From VFKU01 sp964411925 (GTDB lineage: Bacteria; Hydrogenedentota; Hydrogenedentia; Hydrogenedentales; GCA-2746185), in the NCBI GenBank assembly GCA_964411925.1, contig CAYPNI010000002.1:1-64000 (forward strand): a stretch of DNA of 64,000 bases. Direction: 5' to 3'. The position numbers and the translations under genes are program-made. This document shows, in pieces, positions 38,146 to 46,860 of this stretch. Each line of letters starts with the position of its first letter. Position 1 is the first letter of the stretch. The notes under the pieces are model-generated. The model worked only from the letters and a program-made list of their open reading frames with translations. It was not told the DNA's origin and did not search any database.

Positions 38146-39897
38146 TCAATCGTGATCGGCGTCCGCGGAGAGTCCCTCGAGCAGCGCCACTTGCAGCTTG
38201 GCGTGGATGAGGATGAGTTTTTTGCGCAGAAACACGGCGAGCAGGGTGACGATGCCGGTAACGAGCAGCAGCAGTTCGATGGGCGGCAGGATGCTGGAGC
38301 TCAGCGCGGAGATGAGAAGCGCGAACAGCAATATGGCGGCGAGCGGGATAATTTCGGCGAGGGCCATTCGAACGCGGAGATTGGGCGCGGTGGCGCCGGA
38401 TCCGCGCGACTGCGCGAGGATGATGCTGAGGCCTTTGAGTTTGCGGTAGACGGCGTAGACGAAGGGGAGCGAGGCCGTGAGCGCGGCGGCCCAGAGGAGC
38501 GCGCGCTGGTAGCGTTCGTCGAGCGCGCCGGCGCCGATCAACTCCAAGAGCGGCGCGGCGAAGAGCGCCATGCCGAGGAAGGCGGCGGCGACAAGGAGGC
38601 AATTGACGGCAATCTGGGCAAGTGTGCGTCGCACGACTTTTACCGTGAGCGATTCGCGCCCGGAGGGCTGGGTGGACTGGAGCCAGTCGGTGTAGAGCTG
38701 GGACTCGCGCCGGATGGACGCGGGGATCACGCGGCCGATGCGGGTGGCGAACGGATCGGAGAGGCGAATCAGATAGGGCGTGAAGAGGGTGGTGATGGCG
38801 GAGACGGCCACGGCGATGGGATAGAGGAAGTCGCTGGTGACGCCGAAGCTCAGGCCGAGCGCGGCGATGATGAAGGAGAATTCGCCGATCTGCGCGAGGC
38901 CCATGCCGACGCGGAGGGAGGTGCGCGGGCCGTTGCCCGTGACGAATGCGCCGGCTCCGCAGGCGAGGACCTTGCCGATGACGACGGCGGCGGTGATGAC
39001 GGCGATGGGCCATGCGTGGCTGACGAGAATGGCGGGGTCGAGCAGCATGCCGACGGTGACGAAGAAAATCGCGCTGAACATGTCCCGAATCGGCGCGACG
39101 AGGCGCTCGATGCGCGGAAGGTCGCGGGCTTCGGCGATGACGGCGCCGATCATGAACGCGCCGAGGGCGACGCTGTAACCGAGTTTGAGCACAACGAGAC
39201 AGAAGCCGAAGCAGAGGCCGAGGACGGTGACGAGGAGCATTTCATCGCGCTCGAACCGGGCGACGTAGGCCAGGAGCCGCGGAACGAGGAGCAGGCCGGC
39301 GAGCATGGCGACGACCATGAAAACGCCGAGTTTGCCGACGGTGCCGGCGATTTGAACGGCGTCCATATCGCCGGTGACGGCGAGGCTGGACAGTAGCGCG
39401 ATGATGGCGATGGCGAGGATGTCTTCGACGATGAGTATGCCGAAGATGAGCTGGGCGAACCGCTCCTGTTTGAGCCCGAGTTCGTCGAGCGCCTTGATGA
39501 TGATGGTGGTGGACGAGATGGCGAGCATGGCGCCGAGGAAGATGGAATCCATGGACGCCCAACCGAAGAACCGGCCGATTTCGTAGCCGACCCAGATCAT
39601 CAGAATGATTTCAGCAGTCGCCGCGACGAGCGCGGAGACGCCGACGCGCCGCAGCTTTCGCAGGCTGAATTCCATGCCGAGCGAGAGCATGAGCAGGATG
39701 ACGCCCAGTTCAGCGAGCGACTGGATGGTCACTTCGTCGACGACGAGCGGGAAGGGCGGTGTGTAGGGGCCGATGACAAATCCGGCGAGGATATAACCCA
39801 GGACGACGGGCTGGCGGAGGTGATGGAAGATGAGGGTGATGACGCCGGCGATCAGCATGATCACGGCGAGATCCTGAATGAAATGAGTGGCGTGCAT
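38146..39897 (-). CDS. Cation:proton antiporter, CPA2 (KefB/KefC) family
   Basis: The 583-residue protein has about 12-14 membrane segments with the CPA2 hallmarks: QSLAELGVILLMLSLGMEFS, SSTTIIIKALDELG, the ILIVEDILAIAIIALL block with Glu-Asp in ED and the later GAFMIGAVIAEARDLPR. These proteins exchange K+ or Na+ for protons across the inner membrane. The C-terminal ~170 residues contain additional membrane helices and no KTN NAD-binding domain, unlike KefB. The start at 39897 follows GGGAG; the frame extends upstream to 39960 through an unlikely Pro-rich stretch. Confidence 0.85.
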   Translation of the reverse strand: MHATHFIQDLAVIMLIAGVITLIFHHLRQPVVLGYILAGFVIGPYTPPFPLVVDEVTIQSLAELGVILLMLSLGMEFSLRKLRRVGVSALVAATAEIILMIWVGYEIGRFFGWASMDSIFLGAMLAISSTTIIIKALDELGLKQERFAQLIFGILIVEDILAIAIIALLSSLAVTGDMDAVQIAGTVGKLGVFMVVAMLAGLLLVPRLLAYVARFERDEMLLVTVLGLCFGFCLVVLKLGYSVALGAFMIGAVIAEARDLPRIERLVAPIRDMFSAIFFVTVGMLLDPAILVSHAWPIAVITAAVVIGKVLACGAGAFVTGNGPRTSLRVGMGLAQIGEFSFIIAALGLSFGVTSDFLYPIAVAVSAITTLFTPYLIRLSDPFATRIGRVIPASIRRESQLYTDWLQSTQPSGRESLTVKVVRRTLAQIAVNCLLVAAAFLGMALFAAPLLELIGAGALDERYQRALLWAAALTASLPFVYAVYRKLKGLSIILAQSRGSGATAPNLRVRMALAEIIPLAAILLFALLISALSSSILPPIELLLLVTGIVTLLAVFLRKKLILIHAKLQVALLEGLSADADHD

Positions 39898-39939
39898 CGA
39901 TCTCCCGGGGTTGGACGATGGGGGTTCCGGATACTCGCC

Positions 39940-39960
39940 AGTATACGCAAGGATGCGCAC
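39940..39960 (-). promoter_or_regulatory. Diverged third copy of the repeat promoter element
   Basis: Read on the minus strand, GTGCGCATCCTTGCGTATAC matches the element GTACGCATCCTCGCGTATAA of both 100-bp repeats at 18 of 20 positions, including the TATA hexamer. It lies 43 bases upstream of the antiporter start. Its recurrence before three consecutive minus-strand units (MFS, TIR pair, antiporter) suggests a shared promoter or regulator site. The rest of 39992-40218 shows nothing I can name. Confidence 0.5.
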
Positions 39961-39991
39961 CTACTTTCTTTTTGGAAAAAAAGAAAGTAGG
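39960..39991. repeat. 14-bp inverted repeat with a four-base loop
   Basis: CCTACTTTCTTTTT at 39960-39973 and its exact complement at 39978-39991 enclose the loop GGAA. It overlaps the upstream side of the antiporter promoter element. The perfect long stem suggests a bidirectional terminator or a dispersed palindromic repeat. Confidence 0.6.
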
Positions 39992-40218
39992 CAAAGAAAA
40001 ATCAATGTTGGGTGGAGGGTGGATCGTGGGGCAAGTAAGAACTCCCGGGAGGGATGAGTCGGCCGGGGGTTGAAAAACGAAGCTAACTTTTGGCTTGGAT
40101 TGGGTTTCGAGAATGGCACGTCGCCCCCGAAGGCGATAGTCGGGAGCTGTGAAGCCGGCGGGGTCAGCCGGTATGCTGGGCGAACTTTTACTTAACGGGT
40201 GGCGGAAGGAGCGTCGGG

Positions 40219-41001
40219 ATGAGTGCGTCGATCAGTTTAAAGGGGAAGGTAGCGATTGTGACGGGCGGGGGGCGGGGGATCGGGAAGGCGATAGTGCAGA
40301 AATTCGCGGAAGCGGGGGCCGGGGTGGCGATCGCGAGCCGGAAGATGGAGAACCTCGAGGCGACGGCGGAGGAGTTCAAGAAGCTGCCGGGGAAAATCCT
40401 GCCGGTGGCGTGTCACGTGGGGCGGCCGGAGCAGTTGGAGGACCTGGTCAAGCGGACGGAGAAGGAACTGGGGCCGGTGGACATTGTGGTGAACAATTCG
40501 GCGACGAATATCGGGCAGGGGCCCGCGCTGGATGTGACGGACGACATGCTGGACAAGATGGTGGATGTGAACGTGAAGTCGGCGCTGCGGCTGATCCGGC
40601 TGACGGTGCCGAGGATGAAGGAGCGCAAGTCGGGCGGGTCGATCATCAACATCGTGTCGATCGCGGGGCTGCGGCCGCAGTACCAGGGGCTCTTGTACAG
40701 CTTCACCAAGGCGGGGCTGATCATGATGACGAAGAGCTGGGCGCAGGAGTTCGGGCAGTTCGGCGTGCGGGTGAACGCGATTGCGCCGGGCCTGATCAAG
40801 ACGGATTTCAGCGCGTTCTTCCACGAGAACCCGGACCGCGTCAAGGCGATCGAGCGGACGCAGCCAATCCCGCGAATCGCGGAGACGAGCGAGCTGGGAT
40901 TCGCCGCGTTGTACCTCGCTTCGGACGAGGCGTCTTTTGTCACGGGCGAGATCCTGGTGATCGACGGCGGGGCGATGATCGGGCGCGGCGGGACGATTTG
41001 A
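40219..41001 (+). CDS. Short-chain dehydrogenase/reductase (SDR family)
   Basis: The 260-residue classical SDR has the NAD(P) motif GGGRGIGKA (TG-x-GRGIGxA style), the structural NNSA motif (NNSATNIGQG), the catalytic Ser in NIVSIAGL, Tyr-x-x-x-Lys in YSFTK, and the C-terminal block GEILVIDGGAMIG. It resembles 3-oxoacyl-[ACP] reductase and glucose or other alcohol dehydrogenases, so the substrate is open. The ATG at 40219 follows AAGGAG. It is transcribed alone and the next gene is convergent. Confidence 0.87.
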   Translation: MSASISLKGKVAIVTGGGRGIGKAIVQKFAEAGAGVAIASRKMENLEATAEEFKKLPGKILPVACHVGRPEQLEDLVKRTEKELGPVDIVVNNSATNIGQGPALDVTDDMLDKMVDVNVKSALRLIRLTVPRMKERKSGGSIINIVSIAGLRPQYQGLLYSFTKAGLIMMTKSWAQEFGQFGVRVNAIAPGLIKTDFSAFFHENPDRVKAIERTQPIPRIAETSELGFAALYLASDEASFVTGEILVIDGGAMIGRGGTI

Positions 41002-41227
41002 CCGCGGATCGATGAGCCGCTTCACCGCGGATCAACATCGCGGATTGCCGCCGGGACGGCGGCCCTACGATACGAGGCCGATCCGTCGCTGTTTTCGGCA
41101 TGGCTGGATCGTTGGACCTGCGTCGGATGAGCCAGAAAGTCTCGTTCAACGGATCGACGAAATGGATCTTTCTGGACGGCGCGGTCTGTGGTTCGGACGC
41201 AGTGGCGCGAAGCGATCCGATCCGCGA

Positions 41228-42331
41228 TCAGTTCCGCGAGATGGCCGCGGCGATGGGTCGTCCGGATTTGGGTTCCGCCTTGTTGTAGTCGTGGCCGAGG
41301 AGGGCGGCGATGGTGGCGGCGATTTGGGACTGGGTGACCGGGTCGCCTCCGGAGACTTCGCCGGCGGCGGGGGTGTCCGGGCCGAGGAATGCGAACCAGA
41401 CGTTTTCGGAGCCGGGGACGCGCGCGCTATGGCTTTTCCATCCGTCGGGCGGGTCGCCGCGGCCGTGATCCGTGGCGAGGATGAGCGTGGTTTTGTCGCG
41501 GTAGTGCGGGATGGATTGGACGGTTTCCCAGAGCAGGCGGACGCACTTGTCGAAGTTGTGCGCGGATTGCAGGTAGTGGTCGTAACGGCCGGCGTGGGCC
41601 CATTCGTCAGTCTCGCCGAAGGAAAGATAGAAGAGGCGGGGGTGATGCGTTGTGAGATATTCGAGTGCGGTTTCGAAGGTGAGTGAGTCGAAGGGTTCGC
41701 CCTCGAAGTAGCGGAGGGTCTCGTCTTTGAGGCGGTTGAGCAATGTCATCGTGGCGGTGGGTTTGCGTTCGAGCATGGGTTCGTAACCCCCGTTGACGTA
41801 GAAGCCGCAGCGGTCGCGGTTAAAGATCCAGGGGAAGACGTCCCATGCGCCGAAGGCCGCGACGCGTCCCTTGAATCCTGGCTGGTTGTGCATCCATTCG
41901 AAGACGGTGACGTTAGGGTTGGGGAACTTGTCGTTGCTGTCGATGCGGTCGTCCGCGAATCCACAGAGGATTTCACTGTAGCCGGGGTAGGAGAAGTTCT
42001 TTCCGTTGGTCACGGTGGCGATGCTGCCTTTGTCCTGGTTGCCGAGGACCTGGCCTTGTTTTGCGATGACGGTCCACAGGAAGGGGAGCAGGGCTTCGCG
42101 GCGGGCTTCGGGTGTGTCGCGCCAGTAGCGTTCACGAACGAGGTTGGGATCGCTGACGAAACCATCCTTCTTCGTGATGAGGGATTCTTCGGCGCCGCGG
42201 AAGGTTTCCTGCCAGCGAAGACCGTCGGTCATGACGAGGATGACGTTTTCGGTTTTATGGGTGGACTGGGCGTGGACGTCGGTCGAGAACACGGACGCGG
42301 CTAGAGTGAGGGCGGCTAGAATTCGACGCAT
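41228..42331 (-). CDS. Exported alkaline-phosphatase-superfamily protein
   Basis: The 367-residue protein has a signal peptide (MRRILAALTLAASVFSTDVHA) and the alkaline-phosphatase/sulfatase-like metal-site layout: VILVMTDGLRW near the start, NFSYPGYSEILCGF with the probable Ser/Thr nucleophile, SFGETDEWAHAGRYDHYL and ATDHGRG with WKSHS. The PGYSEI block is typical of phosphodiesterase/phosphatase members rather than sulfatases, which need a C-x-P-S motif. The substrate is unknown. It starts at ATG 42331 behind AAGGAA. Confidence 0.75.
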   Translation of the reverse strand: MRRILAALTLAASVFSTDVHAQSTHKTENVILVMTDGLRWQETFRGAEESLITKKDGFVSDPNLVRERYWRDTPEARREALLPFLWTVIAKQGQVLGNQDKGSIATVTNGKNFSYPGYSEILCGFADDRIDSNDKFPNPNVTVFEWMHNQPGFKGRVAAFGAWDVFPWIFNRDRCGFYVNGGYEPMLERKPTATMTLLNRLKDETLRYFEGEPFDSLTFETALEYLTTHHPRLFYLSFGETDEWAHAGRYDHYLQSAHNFDKCVRLLWETVQSIPHYRDKTTLILATDHGRGDPPDGWKSHSARVPGSENVWFAFLGPDTPAAGEVSGGDPVTQSQIAATIAALLGHDYNKAEPKSGRPIAAAISRN

Positions 42332-42451
42332 GGGGAATTCCTTTGGATTCTTGAACGAAATTAGTCGGAGTGTAACAGGAATTCGTTCGGGGTGTGTGAA
42401 AACAACGTTGGGGGTTGAAACAGCCGCCGACAGTGACGGTACAGCGACGGA

Positions 42452-42841
42452 TTAGCGCCGCGGGTTGAGGCGCGCAATGGGCACGCAGGCGTCCTCCGTC
42501 GCGCCACATTGCCTGAACGCGTTCTTCATGCGTGTGCGCATGGCCTTCAGCCGCGCAATTTTGCGGTCGATGTCCTGCAGGCGCGCGGCGATGGTGGGGG
42601 CTGTGTTGGCGCAGATGGCGGCATTGTCTTCGATGAGATCGAGAAATGTCTGGGTGTCGGCGAGCGTGAAGCCCATCTCCTGCATGTCTTGAATGAAGGC
42701 GAGGCGATCGGGGGAGTTGTCCGCGTATTCCTTGTATTGGTTTTCGCGGCGCTGGACGACGTCGATCAGCCCGCGGCGCTCGTAGTACCGGATGGTATCG
42801 CGGGAAACGTTGGCTTTCTGGGCCAGTTCACCGATAAGCAT
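42452..42841 (-). CDS. MerR-family transcriptional regulator (divalent-metal type)
   Basis: The 129-residue protein begins MLIGELAQKANVSRDTIRYYERRGL, the MerR helix-turn-helix and wing, followed by the dimer helix. Cys77 (in ICANTAP), Cys112 and Cys119 (in QCGATEDACVP) fall where MerR and ZntR place their metal ligands, suggesting that it senses a soft divalent ion such as Hg, Zn, Cd or Pb. The gene is divergent from the cysteine-pair protein at 42935. Its start has GGAGGT. It probably controls the promoter at 42860-42890. Confidence 0.85.
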   Translation of the reverse strand: MLIGELAQKANVSRDTIRYYERRGLIDVVQRRENQYKEYADNSPDRLAFIQDMQEMGFTLADTQTFLDLIEDNAAICANTAPTIAARLQDIDRKIARLKAMRTRMKNAFRQCGATEDACVPIARLNPRR

Positions 42842-42859
42842 GAGCGACCTCCATGTCTA

Positions 42860-42890
42860 TTGACCGTGGACTATGGTCCACGGTTTAGCG
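42860..42890 (+). promoter_or_regulatory. MerR-type promoter with a 19-bp spacer
   Basis: TTGACC at 42860-42865 and TTAGCG at 42885-42890 are separated by 19 bases, two more than normal. The spacer contains the perfect palindrome CCGTGGACTATGGTCCACGG (42864-42883). MerR regulators untwist exactly such long spacers, so this is a convincing operator-promoter pair for the gene at 42935. Confidence 0.85.
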
Positions 42891-42934
42891 TGGATCAAGT
42901 CGGCGAACGGAACGACGTCGAATCGGAGGTGACG

Positions 42935-43444
42935 ATGCGTACGACAGTAGTGATCGTGATCGCGGCCGCATGTGCAATGGCCGGATCTCAGAACGGAAGG
43001 ACGGTGTGCGCCGTGGAGAGCGATGAACTGGCGACGGAATCGACGAAGGCGAGCACGGGCGAGGTCTGTTGTCTCCCGGCGACCGGAAACGTAGAGAGCG
43101 CCGATACGAAGCTTTTTACGGCCAATGGCACTTCGAACGACGCGGCGGCGGGGCCGCTTGCCTGTTCATTGACCGATTCGGAATTGCGGTCGCGGCTGGA
43201 GGAACTGCGCGTTCTGCTCAAGAAGGCGGCCAGGAACATCGTGCGGGAATCGAGCTCGGTCTCGGTCACTTTCGCGGAGGGACATTCGGCGGAGGTGATG
43301 AAGTTCGTGGAACTGGAGCGGGCATGTTGTCCGTTCTTCTCGTTCACGTTGCGGTTGCCCGCCGGCAAACCGATGGAGCTTACGGTGTCGGCCCCGCCGG
43401 GTGGGGAGACGTTTCTGAAGGAACTGTTCCCGGACGGCGATTGA
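42935..43444 (+). CDS. Exported cysteine-pair protein controlled by MerR-type regulator
   Basis: The 169-residue protein has a signal peptide (MRTTVVIVIAAACAMAGSQ) and an ATG 42935 behind GGAGGT. The mature part contains VCCLPATGN near the start and, near the C-terminus, ELERACCPFFSFTLRLPAGKP. Vicinal cysteine pairs in that kind of setting suggest soft-metal binding, and the divergent MerR gene and 19-bp-spacer promoter support induction by such a metal. No transporter, reductase or efflux gene follows. I do not recall a characterised homologue. Confidence 0.75.
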   Translation: MRTTVVIVIAAACAMAGSQNGRTVCAVESDELATESTKASTGEVCCLPATGNVESADTKLFTANGTSNDAAAGPLACSLTDSELRSRLEELRVLLKKAARNIVRESSSVSVTFAEGHSAEVMKFVELERACCPFFSFTLRLPAGKPMELTVSAPPGGETFLKELFPDGD

Positions 43445-43462
43445 CCGAAGGCGCTCAAAGAT

Positions 43463-43504
43463 ACCGCGGCCCTCGGACGATGATTTCGTCTTGGGGGCCG
43501 CGGT
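43463..43504. terminator. Hairpin between convergent genes
   Basis: ACCGCGGCC at 43463-43471 pairs with GGCCGCGGT at 43496-43504, with further pairing (GACGA and TCGTC) inside the loop. It lies between the stops at 43444 (plus) and 43520 (minus), as expected of a bidirectional terminator. Confidence 0.5.
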
Positions 43505-43519
43505 GGGTATCGGACCTGG

Positions 43520-44572
43520 TCAGCTGATCTGCAGCGATTTGACGTATTCGCTGTTGTAGACCTGCTCGGCGTAGGACGCGAGGATCATGCGGTCGTTGTC
43601 GGTGAGGGTGGTGTCACCGGTGAGGGTGGCGATGTTGTCTTCGAGGTCGGATAGGTTCGAGATGCCGATGTTGAGCATGGAGATGCGCTGATCGGCGAGC
43701 ACATAACGCAGGGCGGCGGCAGGCACACTGCGCTGCGTCTGCGGGTCGGCGCCGGCAACGACGTTGCGGGTCCCCTGGCCGAGGAGGTTTGCGCCGAGGG
43801 TCTTCATGGCGACGACGGCCATGCCGAGTTCGTGTGCGCGGGCGAGGCACTTTTCGCGCCACTCGATCTTCGAGTCCGACAGCATGGTCGTCATGGCGCG
43901 GCGCATGTAGCCTTTGGCGAGGAGCACCTGGTCGAAGTTGCCGGTGTCGATCATAGTGTAGACGTCTTCGAACTGGACGTGCGTCGTGAGGCCGATGAAA
44001 CGTACGAGTCCCTCGTCGCGCAGCTTGACGATTTCATCGAAGATTTTCATGCCGAGTTCCGAACCGCCGCGCTCCATCACGGGGCTGTGAATCTGGAGAC
44101 AATCGACGTAGTCGGTGTCGAGTTCCTTGAGCGAGGTTTCGAGGCTCTTGCGGGTCTCGCTGGGGCGCGGGTCGGCGACTTTGGTCGCGAGGTAGACGTT
44201 GTCGCGGACGTCCTTGAGCGCGGCACCCATGATGCGTTCGCTCTCGGAGTAGACGCGAGCGGTATCGAAATAGCGCACGCCTTTGTCATAGGCGGTGCGA
44301 ACCATCTTCACGCGCTCGGCCTCGGGATCGAGCTTGACCATGTAGGCCGCCTCCCACGAATTGACCATGGCGGAGCCGCCGTGACCGAGGACGGGCAGCA
44401 CGTGGCCGGTCTTGCCGAAGGGCCGGGTGGGGATGGCGCCGGTGGCGGCGATCTGCTTGTTGGCCGGGGCGGCATGGGCGACGCCGGCACTCAACGCGGC
44501 TGCGCCCGCGGCGACGTGCACGCCGGTCTTGAGGAAGCTGCGGCGATCGATTTGAGACGAGGGCTCGTGCAT
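43520..44572 (-). CDS. Aldo/keto reductase with Tat signal
   Basis: The 350-residue protein begins with a twin-arginine leader (DRRSFLKTG then a hydrophobic run to AHAAPANK) and carries the aldo/keto reductase tetrad: Asp and Tyr in YFDTARVYSESERIMG, Lys in VYLATKVADP and His in DCLQIHSPV. Export in folded form fits a cofactor-carrying oxidoreductase. The substrate is unknown. AGGAG precedes the ATG at 44572; an extension to 44662 is not favoured because it would bury the Tat signal. Confidence 0.85.
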   Translation of the reverse strand: MHEPSSQIDRRSFLKTGVHVAAGAAALSAGVAHAAPANKQIAATGAIPTRPFGKTGHVLPVLGHGGSAMVNSWEAAYMVKLDPEAERVKMVRTAYDKGVRYFDTARVYSESERIMGAALKDVRDNVYLATKVADPRPSETRKSLETSLKELDTDYVDCLQIHSPVMERGGSELGMKIFDEIVKLRDEGLVRFIGLTTHVQFEDVYTMIDTGNFDQVLLAKGYMRRAMTTMLSDSKIEWREKCLARAHELGMAVVAMKTLGANLLGQGTRNVVAGADPQTQRSVPAAALRYVLADQRISMLNIGISNLSDLEDNIATLTGDTTLTDNDRMILASYAEQVYNSEYVKSLQIS

Positions 44573-44685
44573 GGGGGTTCTCCTGGGGATGACTGCGTCC
44601 GCGGTCGAATGCGGCCATTGTGGCACCGGCCTACACGTAATACAACGAACTGGAGCGCGCATGTCTTACGGGCGGGGCCGTGAAC

Positions 44686-46443
44686 TTAGTTCAACAACAG
44701 GCCCAATTCGTCGTGTCCCGCCAAGGCGGCGATATCCGCAGGGGTGCGGCCGCTGGCGTCGGGCAAGGACGGATCCGCCCCTCGTTTGCGCAATTCGCTG
44801 GCGGCCGATTGGTTGCCCGCAGCGGCGGCGAAGTGGAGCGGCGTCCAGCCGGCGGGGTTTTGCGCGTCATTGACGTCCGGGTTGCGATCGAGTACGAGTG
44901 TGAGCAATGTGGGGATTCGTGATTCGGCGGCGAGATGAATGGGCAGGTATCCGCCGGGGTCGCGATGCTTTAGTGCGTCCGGATCCGATTCGAGTACGTG
45001 CCGCAACGCGGTCTCGGATTCGAGTGCGATCGCAAGATGGGCGAGCGGGACGCCACGCTTGGCCTCGGGCAGGAGCATCGCCAACTGGCGATCGAAGGCC
45101 GGCCCTGTCTGGTCGGAAGCGGTGTCGCGCGCAAGCTCCTGGAGATTCATCGGCGGCGCTTCGGGCTCCGGTTCGGACAGCTTGAGTTGGTCGAGCAACC
45201 GGACGTGGCCGTTTCGCTGAGCGATGACGAAGGGGGACAGCCCTTCGCTGTCGAGGGCCTCGATCGAAGCGCCCGCGGCGACCAGCGCGCGGACGGGGAC
45301 CAGATCGCCGGCGAACGCCGCGTAGTGCAACGGACTGCGGCCTAGGAAGTCGGTGGCGTTCGGGTCTGCGCCATGCTCGAGCAGCAGCTTAATGTCCGGG
45401 CGCATCGCACCCATCGCGGCGAGATGGAGCGGCGTGCGGCCGAGACCGTCGACCGCGTCTGAGTCGGCGCCATGTTGCACGAGCATCGCGACGATGTCCG
45501 CGTCGCGTCCGAGCACGGCAGCATGGAGCGATGTCCAGCCGGAGGGTTTCATGGGCTCGTCGGGGTCGAGCCCATCGTCGAGGGCGCGTTTAGCCATGGG
45601 TTCGTTGCCGGCCATCGCCGCCTGGAACAGGCGGGTGAATCCCGCGACGGAGCGGTCGCTGATGTCGGCCAGCGCGACAGGCGTGTCCGCTCCTGAGCCG
45701 ATTGCTGCGTCGAAAGCGGTATTCGAAAGTCTTTTCAGCAGATTCGGTTTGTTTTTTGACTGATCGAGCAGGGCTTGAATGACGACGGTCCAATTCTTCT
45801 TCGCCGCGGTGCTCATGCGTGCGTTGGCGCGGGCCGGAGTGTCTACGAGGCGGGCGCCTGCATCGATCAGCAGCGTGGCGGCATCCGGGCTGGCTTGTTC
45901 GAGCGCGAGATCGATCGGGGCGTTGTCGAACCCGGAGACGGCATTGACGTCCGCACCACGTGCGATGAGGAGTTTGACCAGGTCCACATGGCCGCGGCGG
46001 ATGGCGAGATGGAGCGGGCGCCGTCCCTCGCTGTTGGCCGCGTTAATGTCGGCACCGAGGTCCAGTATCCGTTCTGCTAGATCGCGGCGGCCCCAGTGCG
46101 CAGCCCAATGCAACGGCGTCGAAAGCGTTCGGTCGGCCAGCTTCACGTCGGCGTCGTTGTCGAGCAGGTACGACGCAATGTCTGCGCGATCTTTGCTCAG
46201 CGCGGAAACGAGGGGCGTCGCACGCGAGTAGGTGTCGGTGCTGTTTACCGAGGCGCCGTGTTCGAGGAAGTACTTTACGAGTTCGAGTTCGCCGTCGGCA
46301 GCGGCGCTGAAGACGTTGCCGCGTGCAATGAGCGCTTCCGGATTCGCGGACGTACCCGGGTCCTCCGGCGATTGCTGCGCGGACGCCGCCTGGGCGAGGA
46401 TCGCAAGGATGAGGGCGAAATAGCGGGGAACCACAGGCCTCAT
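44686..46443 (-). CDS. Exported ankyrin-repeat protein
   Basis: The 585-residue protein has a signal peptide (MRPVVPRYFALILAILAQAASA) and at least ten ankyrin repeats, recognisable as G-x-TPLHxAA-x-x-GH-x-x-V/I-x-x-LL-x-x-GAD (for example STPLHWAAHWGRRDLAERI and RTPLHLAAMGAMRPDIKLL). A less repeated central part (about residues 180-270) interrupts the stack. Such proteins act as protein-protein interaction surfaces in the periplasm; no enzyme domain is visible. Its start overlaps the stop of the small thiamine-binding-type gene upstream. Confidence 0.82.
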   Translation of the reverse strand: MRPVVPRYFALILAILAQAASAQQSPEDPGTSANPEALIARGNVFSAAADGELELVKYFLEHGASVNSTDTYSRATPLVSALSKDRADIASYLLDNDADVKLADRTLSTPLHWAAHWGRRDLAERILDLGADINAANSEGRRPLHLAIRRGHVDLVKLLIARGADVNAVSGFDNAPIDLALEQASPDAATLLIDAGARLVDTPARANARMSTAAKKNWTVVIQALLDQSKNKPNLLKRLSNTAFDAAIGSGADTPVALADISDRSVAGFTRLFQAAMAGNEPMAKRALDDGLDPDEPMKPSGWTSLHAAVLGRDADIVAMLVQHGADSDAVDGLGRTPLHLAAMGAMRPDIKLLLEHGADPNATDFLGRSPLHYAAFAGDLVPVRALVAAGASIEALDSEGLSPFVIAQRNGHVRLLDQLKLSEPEPEAPPMNLQELARDTASDQTGPAFDRQLAMLLPEAKRGVPLAHLAIALESETALRHVLESDPDALKHRDPGGYLPIHLAAESRIPTLLTLVLDRNPDVNDAQNPAGWTPLHFAAAAGNQSAASELRKRGADPSLPDASGRTPADIAALAGHDELGLLLN

Positions 46444-46736
46444 AGACGACTCCGCACGCTCTGGACCTTCTCGCTCAGGGATTGGTCGCGATCGGACCTT
46501 GTACCCAGCTTGATGGTGGTGGTGATTCGCGGCGCTCCCATGTCATGAACGATCTCGTGGCATTTTTTGATGACAGCGAAGACCGCGTCCCAGTCGCCTT
46601 CGATGTTGGTGCCGTACGCGTGCATTTCATGGGTGAGGCCGGCGTCTCGAATGGCCTTTTGGCAGGCGACGATGTATTCGGAGAGGGAGACGCCCACACC
46701 GATGGGAACGACGCAAAGATCGACGAGAACTTTCAC
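46440..46736 (-). CDS. MTH1187/YkoF-like thiamine-binding-type protein
   Basis: The 98-residue protein resembles the MTH1187 (DUF77) family: VLVDLCVVPIGVGVSLSEYI, THEMHAYGTNIEGDWDAVF and APRITTTIKLGTRSD. Family members form small ferredoxin-like dimers that bind thiamine or related compounds. The start is GTG at 46736, without a strong ribosome binding site. TATACT on the minus strand about 35 bases upstream may be its -10. It overlaps the ankyrin gene by four bases. Confidence 0.72.
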   Translation of the reverse strand: MKVLVDLCVVPIGVGVSLSEYIVACQKAIRDAGLTHEMHAYGTNIEGDWDAVFAVIKKCHEIVHDMGAPRITTTIKLGTRSDRDQSLSEKVQSVRSRL

Positions 46737-46860
46737 CGGAATTCTGCCCGCCTGACGGGAAATCCGGAGTATACCGCCGCAGTGACTGGCTTTGGTACCG
46801 TTCCATCTCGCTTCGTGGACGTGCCAGGCGGTCGATGCGCATTGTGGGAGAGGTGATCTC

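Noticed and set aside
38080..39396. A 438-codon plus-strand acidic frame
   Set aside because: It is antisense to the CPA2 antiporter gene and carries no family motif.
41002..41227. A short gene in the 225-base gap after the SDR gene
   Set aside because: Only a small GC-rich hairpin (41048-41062) is visible; no start with ribosome site and no protein-like frame.
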